A stretch of DNA of 64,000 nucleotides from Arcobacter sp. EP1 (GTDB taxonomy: Bacteria; Campylobacterota; Campylobacteria; Campylobacterales; Arcobacteraceae), in contig LPNY01000139.1 in assembly GCA_001655195.1 (NCBI GenBank), forward strand, positions 252,554-316,553. Direction: 5' to 3'. Positions within the stretch are counted from its first letter, which is position 1. The number at the start of each line of letters is the position of its first letter. Of the stretch, positions 47,601-56,927 are shown piece after piece. The position numbers and the translations under genes were made by a program. The notes under the pieces were generated by a model. It saw nothing but the letters and a program-made list of their open reading frames with translations, made no database searches and was not told the DNA's origin.

Positions 47601-48577
47601 CTCTTTTTTAAGTAGTCCTCTAAAAACAGTCCTTTAATAGTACTGTTTAATCCATTTGAATTAAACATAATTAACTCACGATAATATTGTTGTAGTCGTT
47701 TTTCTATTAAGATAGATTTTCCACCATTTAAAACCATACCGGTTGTTATCATTCCTTGTACAGTTATAAAAAGTTTGATTCGAAGTTGGTCTAACTCTTC
47801 ACCACAAGTGGAATTATTAAAAGCTTTTTTGATTTTTTTAAGTCTTTTTAGACTCTCTTTTTTTAGACGTTCATCTTCGATAGCATCAACTGCACCAAGA
47901 CCTAATCCATACAGAGCATAATGCACTGTTTTGGATAAAGATTTATTTCGTGTGTAGTTTCCTATATCGTTTGATGAAACAACATTTGCTTTTTCCACAA
48001 AAAAGTTGTCCAGTTTGATATTAACAGTATTGAGACCAAATCCTACAAAAGTTTCTGGGGCTTCTAGTATTGTAAAACCTTGTGCTTTTTGAAAACGAGC
48101 CATGACCTCATACTCTTTGTTGTTAAAATGAAAACCAATAAGTAGATGGTCAAAGATTTTATAACCACTTGCCCACGTGAGGGTTCCATTGAGTTTATAT
48201 CCATCTTCAGTTTGCGTTGCTTCTACAATTGTTTTATTGGCACGCAAGTGATTGATTGCAATACCACACTTCTTTTTAGCATAGTATTCTTTTTTAGCAA
48301 AGTTATTTTTATTCATAATTGAGTTTGCCGCTAATATTTGAATAGCTAAAAAAGAGAGGTTCCCTGAAATAGGAGTAAGTTTACTAAAAAGTTTTCGTTT
48401 TAGACTATCTTGTAATTGAGAGTCATATTTATAAAATGCAAAGAGCCTGTTTTCATAGGCAATATCAAAGGCTGCTTTTAATAAAGGTGTATTGGTATCA
48501 AGTAAATGATAAGGGGTTCCCTCTAGAATTTCAACTGTTTTTTTGATTTTTTTTGAGTAGTTTTTTATTAGATTCAT
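47597..48577 (-). CDS. acyl-CoA dehydrogenase-like protein
   Basis: 326 residues resembling the acyl-CoA dehydrogenase fold: the N-terminal helical domain (AAFDIAYENRLFAFYK), the mid beta domain with GTLTWASGYKIFDHLLIG, and helical C-terminus. It is shorter than usual (about 380) and the catalytic Glu region is not recognisable, so activity is uncertain. Its 3' end overlaps the convergent NUDIX gene by four bases. Confidence 0.62.
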   Translation of the reverse strand: MNLIKNYSKKIKKTVEILEGTPYHLLDTNTPLLKAAFDIAYENRLFAFYKYDSQLQDSLKRKLFSKLTPISGNLSFLAIQILAANSIMNKNNFAKKEYYAKKKCGIAINHLRANKTIVEATQTEDGYKLNGTLTWASGYKIFDHLLIGFHFNNKEYEVMARFQKAQGFTILEAPETFVGFGLNTVNIKLDNFFVEKANVVSSNDIGNYTRNKSLSKTVHYALYGLGLGAVDAIEDERLKKESLKRLKKIKKAFNNSTCGEELDQLRIKLFITVQGMITTGMVLNGGKSILIEKRLQQYYRELIMFNSNGLNSTIKGLFLEDYLKKS

Positions 48578-48652
48578 GGGAAATTATACCATAGTTATTT
48601 TTACTTTTAAGCAAGGCAGGAATATAATCATATAACGTATCAAGGAGAACAA

Positions 48653-49120
48653 ATGGGATTAGAGTTTAATGATAAACTATCAAATGAATCTGTAGAAGTT
48701 TTAAAAAAATGGAAATGTCTATTTAATAATGCCTATTCAAACCTCATGGTTGAAGAGGACTTTTTAAAAGATAAAAGTGATTTAGCCTATTGTCATTATA
48801 GAGTAGCACGTGAATATAATCGTATCAATGTAAACAAAGTCGTTAGTGATGGTTTGACTTTTGTAGCGGCAAGTTATTTTCAACTCTTTTTAGCATATTC
48901 ACTCAATGAAGAGTTAACGAAATTTAAAACCGCAATGTATGACTATGTATGTGAAGAGTTAAATTGTAACTATAAAAAATTAGAACGTATTTTAGAAACT
49001 CTTACTGTTATTAATGTTGAAGATAAAAAAATCACTTATGAAGAGACAATCACTTTTACAAAGGTTGTAAAAAGTTGTTTTGAGTTTACGAATATCTACC
49101 TGTTAAGTTTAGAAGAGTAG
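48653..49120 (+). CDS. helical protein of unknown function
   Basis: 155 residues, all-helical, cytosolic. Regular hydrophobic spacing (YFQLFLAYSLNEELTKFKTAMYDYV) but no family recognised. AAGGAG precedes the start. It ends inside the terminator it shares with the next gene. Confidence 0.6.
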   Translation: MGLEFNDKLSNESVEVLKKWKCLFNNAYSNLMVEEDFLKDKSDLAYCHYRVAREYNRINVNKVVSDGLTFVAASYFQLFLAYSLNEELTKFKTAMYDYVCEELNCNYKKLERILETLTVINVEDKKITYEETITFTKVVKSCFEFTNIYLLSLEE

Positions 49121-49143
49121 GTTACTGAACCTGACACTCTTCT
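49111..49143. terminator. compact shared terminator for convergent genes
   Basis: AGAAGAGT pairs with ACTCTTCT, with an inner AGGTT/AACCT stem, and T-rich sequence follows. It contains both stop codons of the facing genes (48653-49120 and 49122-49532). Confidence 0.7.
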
Positions 49144-49532
49144 TTTAACTGATTAAAACTTTTAAATACAAAATCATTGCCAATCTTCTCAATCTCCACT
49201 TTTGGCATAACACAAATACTATTTTTGCCTTCTTTGTTAATCACGTAAGTAAACTTATAAATAAAATAGTTTTTTGAACTAATATTTTTGTTATTGAGAA
49301 GCTCATAAGATAGATTAGAAATATCAATTTTATTGTGTTTTAAATAGAGAGCTTTAAACTGTTTTGGAAAACGTTCATCTTGATTTTTATCATAAAAAAG
49401 ATAACCTCCAATTGTAATAACAAGAATAATACTTAAGATAATAAATTCTCGTTTTTCAAATTGGTTATTGACTTTATAAATAATAAAAACAAGTAGTGCT
49501 AAGAGTAATAAAAAAGCGATAAAAATTTGCAT
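49122..49532 (-). CDS. membrane-anchored protein of unknown function
   Basis: 136 residues with two membrane helices near 2-18 (FIAFLLLLALLVFIIY) and 29-47, then a soluble domain containing two cysteines (SICVMPKV, EECQVQ). No family recognised. It starts eight bases after the 97-residue gene upstream. Confidence 0.6.
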   Translation of the reverse strand: MQIFIAFLLLLALLVFIIYKVNNQFEKREFIILSIILVITIGGYLFYDKNQDERFPKQFKALYLKHNKIDISNLSYELLNNKNISSKNYFIYKFTYVINKEGKNSICVMPKVEIEKIGNDFVFKSFNQLKEECQVQ

Positions 49533-49540
49533 TATGAATC

Positions 49541-49834
49541 CTATTTAGTATGTAATTTATTTTTGAAATCGTTTGGTGAGAGATACTTACCCGTTGATGT
49601 TTTCCCCGCTAAAAAGCCATCTTCTAAAGGACGTTGGCTAAGTTTTTGTTTGTACTTATCTTTGGATAAATAGCGTTTGTTTGATGAACTACTTATAGAT
49701 GATGAAATGGGTTTACTTTGTGTTGTATTAGCTTGTGTGTTTATATTTGTAATTAATCCCTCTTTGAGATTCTCTAAAATAGTTAAAACAGTAGGAAGGT
49801 TTTTGTTATCAATATCAAGTGTAATTTTTGCCAT
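49541..49834 (-). CDS. 97-residue protein, low-complexity
   Basis: N-terminal MAKITLDIDNKNLPTVLTILENLKEGL followed by a Ser/Thr/Asn-rich stretch and a basic Lys-rich tail (KRYLSKDKYKQKLSQRP, SPNDFKNKL). Not recognised. It is the last gene before the accessory region, in the same direction as the gene at 49122. Confidence 0.58.
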   Translation of the reverse strand: MAKITLDIDNKNLPTVLTILENLKEGLITNINTQANTTQSKPISSSISSSSNKRYLSKDKYKQKLSQRPLEDGFLAGKTSTGKYLSPNDFKNKLHTK

Positions 49835-49903
49835 TTATGATTTCCTTTTATTCAAAATCCATTCTTACTTAGTTATCTATGGATTTTACCTTTATTTAAA
49901 CAA

Positions 49904-49915
49904 AAACTGTGACAG
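49904..49915 (+). repeat. direct repeat flanking the defence cassette, left copy
   Basis: AAACTGTGACAG, also present in the same orientation at 56894-56905. Beside it lies a second short direct repeat, GGGAACA twice (about 49942-49960). Together they look like recombinase arm or core sites at the left edge of the cassette. The remainder of 49835-49987 is non-coding and contains only the DndC ribosome-binding site. Confidence 0.4.
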
Positions 49916-49987
49916 TTACTTTATGATTCAGTACGTTTTGGGAACAAAATTGGGAACAGTTTTTTAAGTTAAAAAAGGAAAATCAAA

Positions 49988-51433
49988 ATGATTTTTAACA
50001 AAAGGCAGTTTCAATTTACTTTTGGGTACAATCCCATTAAAATGAACGGAACAATGTATAAATTTACATTAAATAAAACCGTCACTAAAAAGAAAAAAAG
50101 TATAATGGAAATAGCAAGAAAAACGATAGATGCACTCAAGGAACAATACTTCTCTGATAACCGCCCTTGGGTAGTGACTTATTCAGGTGGTAAAGACTCC
50201 ACAACTGTATTACACTTGGTAATTGTAATGTTACAAGAATTACACGCAGAAGGAAAAGATACTAAACATGTTTATGTTGTTTCTTCTGATACGACAGTTG
50301 AAATGCCAATCATAGAAAAATATACAAAAACTAGAATTCAACAAATTACAGATTTTGCAAATGAATCTGATTTAAAATTATCAGCTCATAAATTAGAACC
50401 AAAACTAGAAGAATCCTTCTGGACACTTATGTTAGGAAAAGGCTATCCTGCCCCAACTAGTTCATTTAGATGGTGTACAGAAAGAATGAAAATTGACCCT
50501 GCAACTGAATTTTTAAAAACTTTAGTAAATAAACATCAATCTATTTTAATGCTTTTAGGTGTTAGAACAGATGAATCAATAGCAAGGTCAAATTCAATCG
50601 AAGGTCGAGTTTTAAATCACAGAGGCTTATCCGTACATGATTCTATTCCAAATGCCTATGTATTATCACCTATTAAATACTGGACAAATGCAGAAGTATG
50701 GACATACCTTTCTAAAAATCCTTTCCCATGGGGAAGTCATGAATATATGATGAGTCTTTATGATAAAGGTTCAGGAGAAGGTGATTGTAATATTGCGTTA
50801 AACCCAGAGTCTCCATCATGTGGAAAGACGAGATTTGGTTGTTGGGTATGTACCGTTGTAGAAACTGACCGTTCAATGGAAGGTATGCTTAGAAATGGTG
50901 AAGAGTGGATGATTCCACTTTGGCATTATAGAGAAAAGATATATAAGTATAGAAATGATACTACCAAAAGAGACACCAGAAGAAGAACTGGACAAGTTGG
51001 TGCAGGACCATTTTTAATGCCAATTCGAAAAGAACTTTTAGAAGATTTATTAAAAACTCAAGAAGAAGTAAATAAAAACTATCATGAAATGAAAAAAGGT
51101 GCTTCTGATTATAACCCCGATGAGCATATTGAATTAATAAAAGATGATGAGATAGAACTTATTCAACGTAACTGGAATTTTGATGGTGATATTTCAAATA
51201 ATGCATATAGAACAGCACAAAAGTTTAATAGGTTGATTGATAAAACAACTACAACTGAACTAAGAGTTGAGCTTGAAGAGTTAAATGAAGAAAATTTTAA
51301 TATAGACCTTTTTGAAAGAATTTATGAGCTTGAAGCATATAGAAAAAATATCTCAAATAGATATGGAATTTTAAACGATATAGAAAAAAGAGTCGTTGAT
51401 TTTTATAAAGGAGAATATCGTGAAACTAACTAG
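49988..51433 (+). CDS. dndC: DndC-like phosphorothioation sulfurtransferase
   Basis: 481 residues. PP-loop SGGKDS at 66-71, FRWCTERMKIDP around Cys163, and the iron-sulfur motif C-x10-C-x6-C-x2-C at Cys267, 278, 285 and 288 (GDCN, PSCG, FGCWVC), followed by GAGPFLMPIR. All are diagnostic of DndC, which uses ATP to activate the DNA backbone for replacement of an oxygen by sulfur. It is the first gene of dndC-D-E. No dndB (transcriptional repressor) and no dndA are present; NifS or SufS elsewhere in the window could supply sulfur (inference). AAGGAAAA lies before the ATG. Confidence 0.93.
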   Translation: MIFNKRQFQFTFGYNPIKMNGTMYKFTLNKTVTKKKKSIMEIARKTIDALKEQYFSDNRPWVVTYSGGKDSTTVLHLVIVMLQELHAEGKDTKHVYVVSSDTTVEMPIIEKYTKTRIQQITDFANESDLKLSAHKLEPKLEESFWTLMLGKGYPAPTSSFRWCTERMKIDPATEFLKTLVNKHQSILMLLGVRTDESIARSNSIEGRVLNHRGLSVHDSIPNAYVLSPIKYWTNAEVWTYLSKNPFPWGSHEYMMSLYDKGSGEGDCNIALNPESPSCGKTRFGCWVCTVVETDRSMEGMLRNGEEWMIPLWHYREKIYKYRNDTTKRDTRRRTGQVGAGPFLMPIRKELLEDLLKTQEEVNKNYHEMKKGASDYNPDEHIELIKDDEIELIQRNWNFDGDISNNAYRTAQKFNRLIDKTTTTELRVELEELNEENFNIDLFERIYELEAYRKNISNRYGILNDIEKRVVDFYKGEYRETN

Positions 51434-53171
51434 TATTACACTTAATAACATGTTCTCTTATCATGGTGTCAACTCTATTTTATTTGATAATATCTCTTGT
51501 ATTATAGGAACAAATGGATTTGGTAAAACATCAATATTAAACTCAATAAAACTATGTCTTGGACAATCAAATATAGATATTAACTCTGTACTAAATAATA
51601 ATGCAGAAGAAAAGAAGTGTTGGGTAAATCTTGACTTTGATGAATTTAATATAAGAAGAGGTTGGGATTTAACAAATGAGTTAGAAGAATCACTTTCAAT
51701 AGTAATGAAAGATGGTGAAAAGTTTGAAGATGATGAAGCAGAACATTTTATTCAAAATAAAATACCTGATTTTCTAATTGACTTTCTTTTTTATGATGGT
51801 GAAGTTGGTAATAACTTACTTCTTCTTTCAAATACTAAACTAAAATCTATTTTTGATTATGTTTTTGATTTAGATTTACTTGTAAATACTCAAAAAGATT
51901 CTCAATCAGTAGCTAAGAAACTACTAGAAAAGAATAATGATGAGGAATCCCAAGAGTTATTAACATTAGAAAATGAAAGACTAGATATATTAGAATTAGT
52001 CTCAAATCAAAAAGAAGAGTTAGAACTAAAAGAAAAAGAGTTTAAAGTTCTTAAAATGGAACTTCAAAAATCAAATACTCAAATACGAAATAGAAGTAAA
52101 AAAGTAAATAAACTTTATGAAGAGGTAGATGTATTAAAAGAACGATTAGATAAAAAAACTGAAGTTTTTAAAGAAATTATTTTATGGCAAATGCCTCTAC
52201 TACTAAACTCAAAACTTTTAAATTCAATGAAAAGAAGAAGTGAAAGTGCATTAAAAATAGAAGATGAAACACTTTTCAACAATAAGTTTAGTAAGTTTAT
52301 TCAAGAACTAAACTCACCTTTAGAAAATGAAGAAATTCTTAATTTATTTAAAACTAATCTTCTTTCTAGTTCTTCAAAAATAGAGCTTACGATGTCAAAA
52401 GATGAATTCAAAAATCTTCTTGAAGAGATGAAGGATTTAAAGTTAGCAATTACTCAAATTGAAGATAAAATAAAAAAAGTTCAAGACTCTGTTATGGAAC
52501 AAGAGATGATGCGTTCATTAATTGAATCAAGAGACGAAAAAGAAGAAAACCTGAATAAGTTTGAAAAAGCACTTCATGATTTAGAAGACTCTATTGAAAC
52601 AAATACTATTAAAGCTAAAGAAATAAACAGAATACTAACTCAAGTTTTTAAAGAAAATCAACATAAATATGCATTTTTAAAAGGCTACGAAGAGTTACGT
52701 ATAATCTCAAGAGTAAGTCAAAAAGTTTACAATAAAAGACTTGATAATAATCTATCTATTTTTAATGATAAACTTAAAAGCAATTCTTCTAAGTTTTTAA
52801 ATCAATATAAGCATATCAAAGATATAAATATTGATAAAAATCTTAATATTATAATTACTGATAAAAAAGATGAACTATTAAGTACAGAGTTACTTTCAGC
52901 TGGTCAAAAACAAGTTTTAAATTTTATGATTGTTAAGACTATTTTAGAGTTCAAAGAATTTGCTTCTTTCATTATGGTTGATACTCCATTTGGTAGATTA
53001 TCTAATAAAAACAGAGAGTTACTTTTAAATAGTTGTTACCTATCATTTGATACGCTTATTTTATTAGTAACAGATAGTGAGCATGATTTTGTAAAAACTC
53101 AAAATCTAAATATAAAAACTTACCAAATCCAAAAAGATGAAGTAGGTTCAAAAGTAGAGGAGATAGCATGA
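51420..53171 (+). CDS. dndD: DndD-like SMC-type ATPase
   Basis: 583 residues from GTG 51420, six bases after AAAGGAG and overlapping dndC by 14. Walker A GTNGFGKTS at 30-38, a central region rich in coiled coil (about 180-470), an ABC signature LLSAGQKQVLNF and Walker B FIMVDTPFGRLS near the C-terminus. DndD is thought to open or nick DNA during phosphorothioation. The short DndD-type layout fits the gene context. Confidence 0.9.
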   Translation: MKLTSITLNNMFSYHGVNSILFDNISCIIGTNGFGKTSILNSIKLCLGQSNIDINSVLNNNAEEKKCWVNLDFDEFNIRRGWDLTNELEESLSIVMKDGEKFEDDEAEHFIQNKIPDFLIDFLFYDGEVGNNLLLLSNTKLKSIFDYVFDLDLLVNTQKDSQSVAKKLLEKNNDEESQELLTLENERLDILELVSNQKEELELKEKEFKVLKMELQKSNTQIRNRSKKVNKLYEEVDVLKERLDKKTEVFKEIILWQMPLLLNSKLLNSMKRRSESALKIEDETLFNNKFSKFIQELNSPLENEEILNLFKTNLLSSSSKIELTMSKDEFKNLLEEMKDLKLAITQIEDKIKKVQDSVMEQEMMRSLIESRDEKEENLNKFEKALHDLEDSIETNTIKAKEINRILTQVFKENQHKYAFLKGYEELRIISRVSQKVYNKRLDNNLSIFNDKLKSNSSKFLNQYKHIKDINIDKNLNIIITDKKDELLSTELLSAGQKQVLNFMIVKTILEFKEFASFIMVDTPFGRLSNKNRELLLNSCYLSFDTLILLVTDSEHDFVKTQNLNIKTYQIQKDEVGSKVEEIA

Positions 53172-53551
53172 TTAAAACAACAAATGAAATAGAACAATAC
53201 ATTTTCCCACTATCAAAGCTTTTAAACCTTGAAAATGAACCAAAATGGGTTATATTAAGATTTATGATGAATATCTCACTTTCTCTTGATAAAGGTTTTG
53301 AAAATCCAATTCCTGAATCATGGGATGGAAAAGAGTATAGGCTAGAACAAATTACTGGTAAAGATAAAGAAGAGGAAGATTATACGAAACTTTATGGAAA
53401 AATGATTGAGGTTTTTGATAATGTTTCTATTGGTTCAAATAAAGAATTAGAAGAAAACCTCCAAAGACATATCCTTAGAGGTTATTTGATTTTAAAATCA
53501 TCACTTAAACATGACAGTAATATTTTTGAATTTATGCAACAAGACTTTTAA
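53168..53551 (+). CDS. dndE: DndE-like protein
   Basis: 127 residues, small and helical. ILRFMMNISLSL in the first half and RGYLILKSSLK near the C-terminus match the DndE family, whose members bind nicked DNA as oligomers. It overlaps dndD by four bases (ATGA) and its last 20 bases overlap the convergent GIY-YIG gene. Sequence is somewhat longer than typical DndE (about 115). Confidence 0.82.
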   Translation: MIKTTNEIEQYIFPLSKLLNLENEPKWVILRFMMNISLSLDKGFENPIPESWDGKEYRLEQITGKDKEEEDYTKLYGKMIEVFDNVSIGSNKELEENLQRHILRGYLILKSSLKHDSNIFEFMQQDF

Positions 53552-53984
53552 AATCTTTTTCTTCATTTAGGAATTCAATAAATATTTCTTCTGCTACCTG
53601 ATCTGAAAGATGCTTATTATATGAGCTCCTTGGATCAGTTCTTATAACATTTGAAATTAAATGATATTTAGTATTTATAATACTTTTTAAAAATAATCTA
53701 TGTATTGTAGCTTCAATATATTGAGTTTCTCTTTTTAAATATGCTTTATCAATATAAGTTTTTATTTTTGATAAATTATAACTAAAAAAATAAATCTCTT
53801 TATCTAAAAAATATATATATGGGCTTTTTTTATATAAATTTTTAGAGAAACTTCCTCTTTCATATAGATGACTTCCCCATCTTCTTACTGCAGAACGTTG
53901 AGTTTCACCAATATAAATACAATTTTCTTTAATAATAAAATATACATGAGGTTCATAGTCAAGTGTACAATATTGTTTAATCAT
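53532..53984 (-). CDS. GIY-YIG family nuclease
   Basis: 150 residues from the ATG at 53984. HVYFIIKENCIYIGETQRSAVRRWGSHL (about 13-40) gives the GIY...YIG core with the conserved catalytic Arg and a downstream helix; a Glu needed for metal binding could be in YIEATIHRLF (about 101-110). A candidate DNA nuclease. It is the last gene of the HARE-MORC-GIY operon, overlapping the MORC-like gene by eight bases, and converges on dndE. Expected to be the cutting component of a phosphorothioate-dependent restriction or of an abortive defence (inference). Confidence 0.75.
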   Translation of the reverse strand: MIKQYCTLDYEPHVYFIIKENCIYIGETQRSAVRRWGSHLYERGSFSKNLYKKSPYIYFLDKEIYFFSYNLSKIKTYIDKAYLKRETQYIEATIHRLFLKSIINTKYHLISNVIRTDPRSSYNKHLSDQVAEEIFIEFLNEEKDFKSLVA

Positions 53985-55641
53985 TATTAAATAAATCCCT
54001 ATTAATAGCTGTCCAATTATTGACAGTATTTGAAAAAACACTATTGAATTTTTCAAAAACTTTTTCAATGTCAGCAACATTTACTTCTTCAAGTTTACTA
54101 TATGTTAAGTTGTCAGATGCTGCTATACTCCATATTAATGCTTCTATTGATTGTTTTACTGGGTTCTTATCATCAAATTTAACTATTACATCTTTATAGA
54201 AACTATGGTTTTTATTTATTAGAACATAATCACCATAATTTTGATGATATTTAGCTTCGTAAAAAAATCTTGAATCAACTTCACTTGAGTATCTTATTTT
54301 TTTAAATACAGGCTCTTCTGTTGTATCATTTGTTTCAGTATTCTCGTCATCATCATTAGTATCTTTACTTTTTTCAACTAATTGAGCTTTTCTTCTCTTT
54401 ATTTCAGGGTTTACTGCATCACTTCTTGGGTCAGAATCAGGGTCTTCTGCTGATAACTCTATATTTTTTTGGTTAAACTCTGTTCCATCATCATCAAGAA
54501 AAAGTGAATCGCATTTCTTGAATATTTCTTTTGAATCTTTTAAAGAATTTCTTACTAATCCTTCAATAATCACTAAAATATTTTCAGGGATATTAAGTCT
54601 TTGTTTAGAAACATCTACATGAAGAATGTCATCATGACAAGTATATATTTTTAATTTAGCTCTAAAACCTAAGTTATCCCTACCTACAATACCTTCTAAG
54701 TGGTCTGCCCAGCTAATTAATCTATTATTTCTATAAACAAAAAAACCTTTATATTTTTTCCCTACATCATAGTTTTTAATTTTATTTCTTTCCTCTTCCG
54801 AAAAACCTACATAATTTTTCATTCTATCTTTAGGAAATATTACAACTTTAAGTTCTGCTTTTTGAATACTTTCGTCAGTTGATAAATAAAAAGTATCATT
54901 AAAGGATATACATGGTTTTTTACAGTCATAATTATCTTTATCATAGTACTCATTTGCATCACTTTCAAAAAGTACGTCATGAGATTTTACTGTTATATTA
55001 TTCTGAAATAATGGACAAGTAATTATTATCTCCAATTCATCACTTTTTAAAAAATCATAATAAGTCACTCCCAATTTTTCATTTAAATTCTTTACAATAC
55101 CATTAATAGACATATTATTGCTATCTTCAGTCTTACTAACTTCAATTACTGTTCCACTTTTATTATTAATGATAGAAGAGTAAGTTTCTTTTTCTGATTC
55201 AGTTATTTCATATCTATGAATTACATATTTTTCTGTTATATTATCAACATCTACAAAAAATATATCAGAAAAGACATCATTTTGTTTACTAATTATCTTA
55301 ATACACTTTCCAAGAGAAAAACCTGCAGATTTTAAACCCATTCCATATTTTGATAAACTATTATGTTCATACCCTTCATGCGAAGAACCCAGTCGCAGAA
55401 CATCTTTAATTTTCTCATTATTAATTCCATTTCCATTATCAATTATTCTAATTACTTCTGAAGTGTTTTTTTGGTTTAAAGTCATACCCTCAAAAGGAAT
55501 AAATTCAATAGTCACTTTGCTTGCTTTTGCTGTAATTGAATTATCAATTATATCCATTATTGCAGAATGCGTTGAATAGCCTATTCTTGAAATGGCATTC
55601 ACCACTCTTTGTGCATTCATTTTTATTTCTATTTCTTCCAT
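53977..55641 (-). CDS. MORC-like GHKL ATPase
   Basis: 554 residues. GHKL motifs are complete: N-box SAIMDIIDNSITA (Asp33-Asn34), DNGNGI at 68-73 and KYGMGLKSAG at 98-107. An S5-type second domain follows (YKGFFVYRNNRLISWAD near 300), then an acidic linker with Asp/Glu/Thr repeats (about 400-450) and a C-terminal domain (FFYEAKYHQNYGDYVLINKNH). MORC-like GHKL proteins occur next to restriction genes in bacteria (Iyer and Aravind lineage of work). A DNA-clamp or translocation role alongside the GIY-YIG protein is the reasonable reading. Confidence 0.85.
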   Translation of the reverse strand: MEEIEIKMNAQRVVNAISRIGYSTHSAIMDIIDNSITAKASKVTIEFIPFEGMTLNQKNTSEVIRIIDNGNGINNEKIKDVLRLGSSHEGYEHNSLSKYGMGLKSAGFSLGKCIKIISKQNDVFSDIFFVDVDNITEKYVIHRYEITESEKETYSSIINNKSGTVIEVSKTEDSNNMSINGIVKNLNEKLGVTYYDFLKSDELEIIITCPLFQNNITVKSHDVLFESDANEYYDKDNYDCKKPCISFNDTFYLSTDESIQKAELKVVIFPKDRMKNYVGFSEEERNKIKNYDVGKKYKGFFVYRNNRLISWADHLEGIVGRDNLGFRAKLKIYTCHDDILHVDVSKQRLNIPENILVIIEGLVRNSLKDSKEIFKKCDSLFLDDDGTEFNQKNIELSAEDPDSDPRSDAVNPEIKRRKAQLVEKSKDTNDDDENTETNDTTEEPVFKKIRYSSEVDSRFFYEAKYHQNYGDYVLINKNHSFYKDVIVKFDDKNPVKQSIEALIWSIAASDNLTYSKLEEVNVADIEKVFEKFNSVFSNTVNNWTAINRDLFNND

Positions 55642-55653
55642 TAATTATCCCTT

Positions 55654-56742
55654 TTATTCAATAGTATTTGTTTTCATTGCATTTATTATTTGATTGACTT
55701 TTTTATTTAAATCTAACAGTTCATTTTTAGAGTCTTCGTCATCTTTAGAGTCTTCTTTGGCATCATTTTTTTCTGTAGCAAAATCTAAAATATTGTCGAT
55801 TAGTTTATCAATAATTTTCTCCGTTTTTCCATCCATGTCTTTCCCTCTATTTATTTCAACTAAAGCTTCTAATGCTCTATTAACTTCATGGATAAGAATG
55901 AATCTTTTATTGATTTTTTCTATTTCTTTAGATTTTATATTTGCTTGTCTTGTAAAAAGGAAGCTTAAAATAGTAGGAAAAACTATAGGGAATGTTATGA
56001 TTAAGTACAGTGCCCAATTAACATTTTTTTCAAATATATCAAATCCAAAAGAAATCAGCAGAAGCGTAATTATAATTGCAAATAGAGAGGCTGAAATATA
56101 GAATAACCAATCTGCGTAATCACTAAATTTATCTCTGAATTCTTCATATTTCTTTTTTGAATCTTTTAATTGAGTAGCAGGCACTTTTAGTATTTCAATT
56201 GCAGATTTAATTCTACTTACTTCTTTTTCATATTTTATTAATTCATCTTTTTCTTTTTCTAGTGAAAGCTTTTCTTTTTCTAATTTAGATTTATCTTCTA
56301 TTTCTTTAGTTAATTTTAATTCAAGTTCATGAATTCTTTTATCTAAATTTGTTTTTTCCTTTTCAATTTTTCTTTTTCTTTCTTCTGCTGTTGCATCTTC
56401 TCTTTGTTTTGAAAACCATTCTATTAAGCCATATTTGTTTTTATCTTTGTAGAATAATAATTCTTTTGTCTTGTAGGACTGGTTTGAATTAATACATTTT
56501 CTTTCTATAACTGCTCTTAGTACTTGTTCTGGTTTTTCTTTTTTTGCACCGAAGAAATATAGTTTGTTTTCAATTATATAATTATAAATTTCAAGATAGT
56601 CCGATTCTTTACCCAATTCCTTGAGCGCAATAACTGCTGCTTCATGGATTGTTAAATTATTATTATTTGTATATTTATATATTGCTTCTTCCTTAGTCAT
56701 TCCCTCTTGCATAAGTATATCGATTTCACTCCAGAATCCCAC
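55654..56742 (-). CDS. HARE-HTH, coiled-coil, membrane protein
   Basis: 362 residues. An N-terminal HARE-HTH (HB1/ASXL/restriction-endonuclease HTH) region at about 30-106 (TIHEAAVIALKEL, then EQVLRAVIERKCINS), a long coiled coil (about 115-205, EKEKLSLEKEKDEL), two membrane helices (about 212-233 and 242-264) and a soluble acidic C-terminus. HARE-HTH domains are linked to restriction enzymes and modified-DNA reading. The combination with membrane helices suggests a sensor that reports DNA state at the membrane. First gene of this minus-strand operon, 12 bases before the MORC-like gene. Confidence 0.8.
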   Translation of the reverse strand: MGFWSEIDILMQEGMTKEEAIYKYTNNNNLTIHEAAVIALKELGKESDYLEIYNYIIENKLYFFGAKKEKPEQVLRAVIERKCINSNQSYKTKELLFYKDKNKYGLIEWFSKQREDATAEERKRKIEKEKTNLDKRIHELELKLTKEIEDKSKLEKEKLSLEKEKDELIKYEKEVSRIKSAIEILKVPATQLKDSKKKYEEFRDKFSDYADWLFYISASLFAIIITLLLISFGFDIFEKNVNWALYLIITFPIVFPTILSFLFTRQANIKSKEIEKINKRFILIHEVNRALEALVEINRGKDMDGKTEKIIDKLIDNILDFATEKNDAKEDSKDDEDSKNELLDLNKKVNQIINAMKTNTIE

Positions 56743-56893
56743 TATATTCCTTTTAATTTAAATGCATATTTATTTAAGTATTTTAAAGAATTATAATATC
56801 AAAAACTTATTTTATAAATACACTAATTTTATAACATTCTCGAATTATTTTAGTAATTTATCTTTTTTTTGAAATTTCTTTTTTTTGTGACAG

Positions 56894-56905
56894 AAACTGT
56901 GACAG
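56894..56905 (+). repeat. direct repeat flanking the defence cassette, right copy
   Basis: AAACTGTGACAG, identical and same orientation as 49904-49915. A second TGTGACAG lies eight bases to its left (56886-56893). The two copies span 7.0 kb and enclose all six defence genes exactly. It lies between the HARE-HTH gene and the phage repressor. Confidence 0.4.
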
Positions 56906-56927
56906 GGATTAAGTAAAATATTGATTT

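Noticed and set aside
49988-56742. Search for DndB and DndFGH within the cassette
   Set aside because: None of the frames shows their motifs; the only effector-like genes are HARE-HTH, MORC-like and GIY-YIG.
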